A stretch of 41,038 bases of DNA from Candidatus Leptovillus gracilis (GTDB lineage: Bacteria; Chloroflexota; Anaerolineae; Promineifilales; Promineifilaceae). The DNA lies in NCBI GenBank assembly GCA_016716065.1, contig JADJXA010000018.1, positions 1 through 41,038 on the forward strand, in the 5' to 3' direction. The notes beneath the pieces are model-generated. The model was not told where the DNA came from. It did not search any database and saw only the letters and a list, made by a program, of their open reading frames with translations. This document shows, piece after piece, positions 22,501 to 29,400 of the stretch. Made by a program: the position numbers and the translations under genes. How positions within the stretch are numbered: the stretch's first letter is position 1; each line of letters opens with the position of its first letter.

Positions 22501-23292
22501 ATGTCTTTTCGTCGGATGGCCCCTTTCCTTTTGCTGAATATCTTGCTGTCGGCGGCGGTGGTGCTGGCAATTTTGTATTGGTGGGACGGCCGTGACGGCG
22601 GCGACCAGACAGCGGTACGGGCCACGGCGACGGCCGTGATTCCCACGCCAGACATCAATGCTTTACCGGCGGGAGATGTGGCCTCGTTGGCTGACGATGG
22701 AGCAGAGGGTGGGGCGGAAACGGCCGTGAACGATGGCCCCACCACCCACACCGTCCAGGCCGGCGAAACCCTGGGCAGCATCAGCGCCCGCTACGAAGTT
22801 TCCCTGGAAGACATCATGGCCGCCAACGACATCGCCAATCCCAACATCCTCAGCATCGGCCAGCAGCTCCTCATCCCCATCGGCGGCTTTGCCACCGCGA
22901 CACCGCCGCCCACCGACACGCCGCCGCCCGGCGTCCCGCCCACCCCCATCGCCACCGAAGCGGCCCCCACGCAAGGCGAAGCCATCCTGCAGATTGGCGC
23001 CGTCCTCAGCCCAGGCGTTTTAACCGAAGAAGCGGTGCAAATCACCAATTCCGGCACGCGGCAAGTGAACCTGGCTGGCTGGACCTTGCGCGACGAGGGC
23101 CGTATTGTCTATACCTTTGGGCAAGTGACTCTCTTTGGCGAAGGGGCCGGCATTCTCATCCACACCGAAGCCGGGACCAACGGCGCAACGGATTTATATT
23201 TAGGTTTGGAATCCCCCATCTGGCAGTCGGGAAAAACCGTCACCCTCACCGATGCCGCCGGGTCTATCCAGACTACCTACAGGATTCCTTGA
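22501..23292 (+). CDS. Membrane-anchored LysM and lamin-tail domain protein
   Basis: A 263-residue surface protein. A membrane segment (about 7-28) anchors it. A linker with many Thr, Ala and Asp residues leads to one LysM domain (82-127), THTVQAGETLGSISARYEV and NPNILSIGQQLLIP, which binds peptidoglycan-type glycans. A second linker of Thr and Pro (PPPTDTPPPGVPPTP) leads to a C-terminal lamin-tail domain (162-262), with LAGWTLRDEG and WQSGKTVTLTDAAG. Both domains suggest extracellular attachment to the cell wall. AGGAG lies 7 nt before the ATG. A TACAAT at 22469-22474 could be its -10, with no convincing -35. Confidence 0.87.
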   Translation: MSFRRMAPFLLLNILLSAAVVLAILYWWDGRDGGDQTAVRATATAVIPTPDINALPAGDVASLADDGAEGGAETAVNDGPTTHTVQAGETLGSISARYEVSLEDIMAANDIANPNILSIGQQLLIPIGGFATATPPPTDTPPPGVPPTPIATEAAPTQGEAILQIGAVLSPGVLTEEAVQITNSGTRQVNLAGWTLRDEGRIVYTFGQVTLFGEGAGILIHTEAGTNGATDLYLGLESPIWQSGKTVTLTDAAGSIQTTYRIP

Positions 23293-23313
23293 GATAGTGG
23301 ATAGTGGATAGCT
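23293..23313. repeat. Tandem heptamer GATAGTG x2.7
   Basis: GATAGTG, GATAGTG and GATAGCT follow at once after the stop codon of the LysM/LTD gene. It has the same 7-nt period as the repeat at 17193, with a different unit. Confidence 0.75.
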
Positions 23314-23371
23314 TGTCGCCAGCGCTTCTTCACCAACAACTCCTCACTCCCCACTATAAGGAGAGAACTTC

Positions 23372-23596
23372 ATGCGTGGTTTGATAGACAAAAAAGGGGA
23401 ACAGTTTGCCGTGTTACGCGGGCAAGTTTTATATGATCTGGAAGGTGTAGCTTCCGGTCGGCGCGAAGGCGAATTTATTGTGGACCTGGCCGGGAAACCC
23501 GTCTGGCGTGTGGTGGGCGATGGCGTATACACGCTGGATGGTTCGGAAACCATCGGTTACTTTGGCGGCGATGTGCCAGAAGAAATGATGTGGTAA
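23372..23596 (+). CDS. Small beta-repeat protein, 74 residues
   Basis: A small soluble protein of repeated short strands: LRGQVLYDLEG, EGEFIVDLAGKPVWRVVGDG and YTLDGSETIGYFGG. The pattern of strand, [YV]-D-L-x-G and return strand resembles the so-called 4-fold beta-flower type of small protein, which is known only by structure-like description. I do not know a function. AGGAGAGAACTTC precedes the ATG. It lies between the LysM/LTD protein and nfo and probably shares a transcript with nfo, whose start is 53 bp downstream. Confidence 0.65.
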   Translation: MRGLIDKKGEQFAVLRGQVLYDLEGVASGRREGEFIVDLAGKPVWRVVGDGVYTLDGSETIGYFGGDVPEEMMW

Positions 23597-23648
23597 GCGT
23601 GTGATGGGGTGGACACACGGCCACCCCATCACCGATCAAGAGGAAACG

Positions 23649-24524
23649 ATGCGATTAGGCGCACACATGAGTACGGCCGGCGGCGCATATACCGCCTTCA
23701 AACGCGGTGAAGAAACTGGCTGCGAGACCATGCTGATCTTCACCAAAAGCAACCGCCAATGGCAGGCTAAACCCCTCACGGACGCAGACATCGCCCAATT
23801 CCGCCAGGCGGCGCAGGCGTACAGCCATATTTACCCGGTAGCCGTCCATGCCAGCTATTTGATCAATATCGCCTCGCCCGACGAGGCGCTGTGGGAAAAA
23901 TCGTACCAGGCGCTCAAAATTGAGGTGGAGCGCTGCGGGCAGTTGGGCATTCCGCTGCTCACCTTCCACCCCGGCTCCTACGTTGGCGGCGATGAGGCGA
24001 CAGGGCTGGCGCACATTGTCCGCGCACTGAAGCGGCTGCTGCTAGAAACGGAGGCCAGCGCGCCCAACGTGACCATTTGCCCGGAAACAATGGCCGGGCA
24101 GGGGACCAACCTGGGCTGTACCTTCGCGCAGTTGGCGCAAATTTTGGGCGACGTTGGCCCCAGCGAGCGGTTGGGCGTTTGCTTTGATACCTGCCATGTC
24201 TTTGCCGCCGGTTACGACATTCGCACGCCAGAGACCTATGCAGCGACGATGGCCGAGTTTGACCAGGTGGTTGGCCTGGAGCAGATCAAGTTTTTCCACT
24301 TCAACGACAGCAAACATGAGTTGGGTTCTAACAAGGACCGCCACGAACACATTGGCCGGGGTTTTATTGGCGCGGCCGGTTTTGACAATTTTGTGAATGA
24401 TTCACGTTGGGCCAACCATGCCGCCCACCTGGAAACACCCAAGACGGAAGAGGATGAAAACGGCCGTGAAATAGAAATGGATCCCGTGAATCTGGCCGTG
24501 CTGCGTGGGTTGATTCGTAGTTGA
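23649..24524 (+). CDS. nfo: Deoxyribonuclease IV (AP endonuclease)
   Basis: A 291-residue endonuclease IV that cuts DNA at abasic sites in base excision repair. The TIM-barrel fold opens with GAHMSTAGGAYTAFKRG. Family signatures are FHPGSYVGGDEATGLAHI, DTCHVFAAGYDIRTPE and FHFNDSKHELGSNKDRHEHI, which carry the Zn-binding His, Asp and Glu residues. The ATG at 23649 is preceded by AAGAGGAAAC. Length is normal for the bacterial enzyme. The upstream frame extension is unlikely because the family begins at GAHMS. Confidence 0.95.
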   Translation: MRLGAHMSTAGGAYTAFKRGEETGCETMLIFTKSNRQWQAKPLTDADIAQFRQAAQAYSHIYPVAVHASYLINIASPDEALWEKSYQALKIEVERCGQLGIPLLTFHPGSYVGGDEATGLAHIVRALKRLLLETEASAPNVTICPETMAGQGTNLGCTFAQLAQILGDVGPSERLGVCFDTCHVFAAGYDIRTPETYAATMAEFDQVVGLEQIKFFHFNDSKHELGSNKDRHEHIGRGFIGAAGFDNFVNDSRWANHAAHLETPKTEEDENGREIEMDPVNLAVLRGLIRS

Positions 24525-24547
24525 CCACTCACAACTTTAGAAAATTG

Positions 24548-24754
24548 GGCATGGTTCATCAAGCAAGACATCTTCTTTACAAATTTGCGCTGCGTTGTCA
24601 TGCTGAGCGGAGTCTTCGGAGCGAAGCATCCCGCTCCCGTCAGAGGAGGGGGATGCTTCGGGGGATGCTTCGGCTTCGCTCAGCACAGGCTCTCAGCATG
24701 ACGCGCTTTTTTGCCAAATTTGTAAAGCACATATCGCCTGGAATGAACCATGCC
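24548..24754. mobile_element. MITE-like element, copy 1
   Basis: A 207-bp non-coding element with terminal inverted repeats GGCATGGTTCAT (24548-24559) and ATGAACCATGCC (24743-24754). Further paired sections contain CTTTACAAATTTG and CAAATTTGTAAAG. AAAATTGG stands directly on both sides (24541-24548 and 24756-24763), as expected for a target-site duplication of 8 bp. The core has arms with GTCATGCTGAGCG and CTCAGCATGAC, a bacterial dispersed repeat type. Its right 44 bp (24711-24754) are identical, in reverse, to the left end of copy 2 (31848-31891). No transposase is encoded. Confidence 0.8.
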
Positions 24755-24781
24755 GAAAATTGGTAAAGGATGGTCGAATAT

Positions 24782-25051
24782 ATGGCTGTTATTTCCATGT
24801 TCTACGGCATAATCGTGTCAATGTACTACTTTGACAACCAGAGGCATCATCGGCCACATATTCATGTAAAGTACCAGGAACAGGAGGTCGTTTTGGCAAT
24901 TCCTGAAGGCGATGTATTGGAAGGCGAACTCAAAATCAGCCGGATGAAACTGGTACAGGCTTGGATTGAGATTCATCGCGACGAGCTAATGGCAAACTGG
25001 GAATTAGCCAGTCAAGGCGAATCAATATTTAAGATTGATCCCCTGAGGTAA
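24782..25051 (+). CDS. DUF4160 domain protein
   Basis: An 89-residue small protein of the DUF4160 family. The sequence has ISMFYGIIVSMYYFDNQRHH, then RPHIHVKYQ and ELKISRMKLVQAWIEIHRDE, ending with LMANWELASQGES. The family is often found as the upstream half of a two-gene cassette with DUF2442, which looks like a toxin-antitoxin-like module; this is suspected rather than proven. Two starts are possible, ATG 24770 and ATG 24782; family alignments favour the second (MAVISMFYG). The gene sits immediately behind the MITE-like element, and base composition is lower in GC than in its neighbours. There is no ACGGCCGT octamer in this pair. Confidence 0.85.
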   Translation: MAVISMFYGIIVSMYYFDNQRHHRPHIHVKYQEQEVVLAIPEGDVLEGELKISRMKLVQAWIEIHRDELMANWELASQGESIFKIDPLR

Positions 25052-25054
25052 CGT

Positions 25055-25318
25055 ATGAATCCAAGAGTAGAAAACGTAAAGCCAAACGCTAATTACACTG
25101 TGACACTGGAGTTTACCAACGGAGAACAACGAGTTTTTGATGTAAAGCCTTATTTGGATAAGGGTATCTTTCGAGAATTGCAGGACCCTGGGTACTTCAA
25201 TTCAGTTAGACCCTTCTTAGGAAGCGTTCAGTGGAAAAATGGTCAGGATTTTTGCCCTGATGTACTGTATGAACTCAGTCGCGCGGTAATCCAAGAATCA
25301 GTCACAGAAGCAGGGTAA
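25055..25318 (+). CDS. DUF2442 domain protein
   Basis: An 87-residue small protein of the DUF2442 family (VTLEFTNGEQRVFDVKPYLD and WKNGQDFCPDVLYELS). It follows DUF4160 by 3 bp, the common order of this two-gene cassette. A DNA-binding or antitoxin role is a family guess. The next gene, dipeptidase, begins 5 bp downstream, so the cassette may contribute to its transcription. The product has no signal peptide. Confidence 0.87.
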   Translation: MNPRVENVKPNANYTVTLEFTNGEQRVFDVKPYLDKGIFRELQDPGYFNSVRPFLGSVQWKNGQDFCPDVLYELSRAVIQESVTEAG

Positions 25319-25323
25319 AACTC

Positions 25324-26388
25324 ATGTTCATTGTAGACGCACACCTGGACATTGCCTACAACGCGCTGAATCACGGCCGTTCTCCCCTCCAACCCCTCGC
25401 TCACATCCGCCAACAAGAAACGGCCGATAGCACACGCGGCACAGCCACCGTCGCCTTACCCGACATGCTGAAGGGCGGTGTGGGCCTGGTCGTCGGCACG
25501 CTGTTTGTCACCCCCAGCCACGCCAAAATCCCCATCCTCGGCGAAAAAATGGTCTACCACAACGCTGACCAGGCGCATGGTTATGCCATGCAGCAGTTAG
25601 ACTATTACCACCGGCTGGCCGACGAAAACGCCTTCATCCGCCTTGTCCGCGATCAAGCCGACCTGGATGAAGTGTGGCAAAGCCATACCGCCGACAATCC
25701 CGCCCCGCTGCTGGGCATCATCGCTTCGATGGAGGGCGCGGACCCCATTCGTGTGCCTGAAGAAGCGGAGATGTGGTACGAACGCGGCTTGCGCCTGATT
25801 GGCCTGGCCTGGGACGATACGCGCTACGCCACCGGCGGCTGGAGCCGCGACGATCAGGGCTTAACCAAAGACGGCTATCGGCTGCTGGAAGTGATGGCCG
25901 ACCTGGGCTTCATCCTCGACCTGACCCACATGAGCGAAAAATCTACCATCCAGGCGTTGGAGCGCTACGAAGGCGCGGTGATTGCCAGCCACAGCAACTG
26001 CCGCGCCCTGGTGGAGGGCACGCGCCAGCTCAGCGATACGCAAATCCGCCTGCTGGGCGAGCGGGACGGCGTGGTTGGCGTGGTGTTGTACAACGCTTTT
26101 TTGCTGAATGGCTGGCGCAAAGGGGACCGCAAGGAAGCGGTGACGTTGGCCCATGTCATCGCCCATGTAGACCACATCTGCCAGTTGTTGGGCGATGCGC
26201 GGCACGTGGGCATTGGCAGCGACCTGGATGGCGGCTTCGGCGCGGAACACATTCCGGCCGGGCTGGACAGCATCGCCGACCTGGGCAAAATTGGCGCGGC
26301 GCTGCTGGAGCGCGGCTACGAACCGTCCGACGTGGACAACATCCTGGGCGGCAACTGGCGGCGCATCCTGCGCCGCGCCCTTCCTTGA
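25324..26388 (+). CDS. M19 family membrane-type dipeptidase
   Basis: A 354-residue zinc dipeptidase (renal-dipeptidase family) with a TIM-barrel fold. Zn-binding residues are in VDAHLDIAY (HxD), ASMEGADP (Glu), LDLTHMSEK (His), and ASHSN (His). The end of the site is IGSDLDGGFG. The family cleaves dipeptides and some beta-lactams. No signal peptide, so the enzyme is probably cytoplasmic. The ATG at 25324 is 5 bp after the DUF2442 gene. A short stem (TGACGCCT with AGGCGTCA, 26386-26412) lies at the stop, between this gene and the convergent dnaE; it has no T-run. Confidence 0.92.
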   Translation: MFIVDAHLDIAYNALNHGRSPLQPLAHIRQQETADSTRGTATVALPDMLKGGVGLVVGTLFVTPSHAKIPILGEKMVYHNADQAHGYAMQQLDYYHRLADENAFIRLVRDQADLDEVWQSHTADNPAPLLGIIASMEGADPIRVPEEAEMWYERGLRLIGLAWDDTRYATGGWSRDDQGLTKDGYRLLEVMADLGFILDLTHMSEKSTIQALERYEGAVIASHSNCRALVEGTRQLSDTQIRLLGERDGVVGVVLYNAFLLNGWRKGDRKEAVTLAHVIAHVDHICQLLGDARHVGIGSDLDGGFGAEHIPAGLDSIADLGKIGAALLERGYEPSDVDNILGGNWRRILRRALP

Positions 26389-26438
26389 CGCCTGAGGTGG
26401 GGGAAGGCGTCAGCCGTTATCCGCCGCCTTGTCATCCA

Positions 26439-29400
26439 TCAGACCGCTTTGACGTTGGCGATGCCGGGCAGACGACGCAGGGCGCTGATGAGGTCCTGGC
26501 AGATGCGGGTTTGTTGGTTGGGGAAGTCTATGGCCCAGCCATGCCCGGTTAGTTCCAGACTCAGGCCGTCGTGGCCTTCATATTTGGCGGCTTCCGCAAC
26601 GGCCGTGCGGCATACCTCTTTCCAGTTCCCCACCGGTTTAATCTCTACCACAATGGTTTTGATATTGTTGGCGACCTGGCTGGCCTTTTTGTCGCCAAAG
26701 ATGAGCGGGGCGGGGGGTGGTGTGTGGTGGGCAGGCGTCGGGCTGGTTGGTTGGGTTGGTTGATTGGTTGGCTGGTGAACGGCCGCAGCCTCAACCGCTG
26801 TCCGCTCACTGCTTACCGTCAGCCGTTGATTGTTAGGCCGCGCCGGGCTGTCTTCATCGAAGTTGGGCGGGGGCGGCGGGCCGGCGTAGCTGGAATCATC
26901 GTCCGGGTAGCTGTCTTCGGGGTAGTCGGTGGGTGGCGGGGGGGGGATGTACGGGGATGGGGTTTCATGGAGACGGCCGTTTCTATTTCCGCGTCCATTC
27001 TGCGGCAAAGTTTCCTCTGTCGGCGCGCCATTCTCCACCTTCGTCTGCACCCGGTCTACAATCACATTGACTTCGTCGCCTTTTAACTGCACCTTGCCCC
27101 AGACCAGCATCACCTGGTCTACGGCCACCAGTTGGCGGTACTCCTTCCAGGTGCGCGGGAAGAAAACAACTTCGATTTTGTGGTCCAGGTCTTCCAGCGC
27201 GCCAAAGGCCATTGGCTCGCCCTTTTTGGTTGTCAGAGTGCGCAGGCTGCTGATCATCCCGGCGATTTTAACCTGTTTGCCGTTGTCGCTGGCCTGGATG
27301 TCGCCGATGGTGGTATTGGTGAGCGGCTGGAGTTGGGCCAACGGCCGTTCCAACGGATGTTCTGATACGTGTACGCCCAATGCTTCTTTCTCCCATTCCA
27401 ATAGTACCTTGTGGTCTACTTTTTCAATATTATCCGCCGGGTGCAGCAAATCTACGGCCATTTGCAGCGCCGGACCACCGGTTAAGCCGCCAAACAAGCT
27501 CATCTGCCCTTGCGCGGCGGCGGCGTGTGAGCCGCCGCTGTAGTTGACAAGGCGGTCCAGGGCGTCCATCATTTGCGATGGCGTGCCCCAGGCGTCGAAG
27601 ACGTGGGCCTTGATGGCATATTCCAGCGCCCGTTTGCCCACGCGGCGCATGTCTACCCGGTCGCAGAGGTCTTGCAGGCTGGTGTAACGGCCGTTTGCCT
27701 CCCGTTCCGCCAACATCACATTCATGGCGGCTGCCCCGGCGTTTTTAATGGCGCCAAGACCGAAACGGATTAACGGCCGTTGCCCATCATCCTCAATCGT
27801 AAAATCCAACCCCGATTTGTTGATGTCCGGTGGGGCCACGTCTATGCCCAGGTTTTTGGCCTCGGCGAAATAACGGCGCACTTTGTCGGTATTGTCCCGT
27901 TCCACCGAGAGCATGGCCGTCAGATACTCCACCGGATAATGCGCCTTCAGAAACGCCGTCTGGCAGGTTACTTTGGCGTAGTCGGCGGCGTGGGCTTTGT
28001 TAAAACCATAACGAGCAAAGAACTCAATGTCGCCCCAGATCGCGTCGCACACCGCCTGGCTCAGGCCCCGCGCCATCGCCCCATTGGTGAACTGAATCTG
28101 ATGCTCCTCCATCAGCTTCTTTTTCTTTTTCGCTACCGCCTTGCGGATCATGTCCGCTTCGCCCGGCTCGTAGCCCGCCAACTGCGAAGCCATTTGGATG
28201 ATTTGCTCCTGGTAGACGCAGTTGTGGACGATGATATTGTTGGCGACGAAGCTACGCAGTCCTTCAACCGTCAAATCATAGACGTGTTCCTCACCGGCCG
28301 GTTCGATGACGACAATCTCTTCCCAGACCACGTGGAGACGACGCGCCGTTTGCGGCAGGGGGAGGGTCGCCGCAATCGGTTCCACGACATGGGCGGCAAT
28401 ACGCTCGCGCTGCCGTCCCGTGGGCGTGAAATGCTGCCGACTGAGGCCATATTCGGCCATCAAGGCGCGGCGCGAGAGCGTCGTCGTCTGGTCAATTTCA
28501 GCGATGAACGGGGCGCGAGCAATGGTCCAATGGTCGCGCCCGGTGCTGATCCGTTCTCGCTTCGCCGAAGCCATGTGCGGCTGCAACTGATTCAACAGCC
28601 GCGCTGTGTCGTAGATCGTCACCTGATAGCTGCGCCGGGATGCCCCGCCATCCGTGTGGTAATCGGCGGTGTAAATGGTAGCGCGAATGCCCAGACGAAG
28701 GAGGAGGGTTTGCACATCGGTCGCCAATTGGCGAGAGATGGTCTTGTAGTGGCACAGTTTGCGGCCAATGTAGCCATCACAATCCCACAGAGAGGCCAAA
28801 AAGAAGGCTACATCCTCGTTGTCCAGCGCAAAAACAAAGGACGGGACGAATTTTTCGTGGCTGCGGAGACCACCGGGCGCGCTGCCGGGTGGATGTTTTA
28901 AGCCCAATTCACGCAACCAGGCCAGCAAAGCGTTGGGCGTGTGATAGTGGACGTCCGCTTTTTCTGCGTCTTTGGCTACGCCAATGCGCGTGACGCCACG
29001 CACCTGTGGAGTGAACGACGGCCGTAGCCCTTCAAACACGCCCAAACAACGCTGATATTCTTGCAACAGGGCGTCTTCTTTGGAGACAAAATCAGCGGCG
29101 GCCATGCTCGCCAGGCTGCCATCGGCCAGCAAATAGGCCAAAACACGCAGTTTTTCGCGTTCAACAGCCAGAGCCTGCTCCGGTTCGGGGCCGATCAGGT
29201 GGGGCGGCGTGCCGATGTAGTCGCCGACCTGCAAATCGTACAAAGGCTGCCAGCCAGCTTCGGTCAGCAGTTGGTGATCGGCGGTGACTTTAATCTCCAG
29301 GCCGTTGCGTAAGAGGACGCGGTAGGTGGGTTTACGGCCGTTATCAATCCACCGCACCACGCGCCCCACGGCCGGCCGCCAGGCCTCATCCACCCCTTGA

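Noticed and set aside
24548..24754. Complete insertion sequence
   Set aside because: No transposase frame is present; the element is too short, so MITE-like is the better call.
25773..26552. Plus-strand open frame of 259 codons within the dipeptidase gene
   Set aside because: Rich in Arg and Gly and out of frame with the M19 enzyme, which has all zinc residues in the other frame.
26730..26790. GGTTGGTT-type repeat as a regulatory element
   Set aside because: It is within the Pro/Thr linker of dnaE and codes for PTNQPTQPT, so it is a low-complexity coding stretch.
27780..28901. Long plus-strand open frame of 373 codons opposite the intein
   Set aside because: It lies antisense to the well supported dnaE/intein and its residues follow the GC pattern of the opposite strand; no family match.
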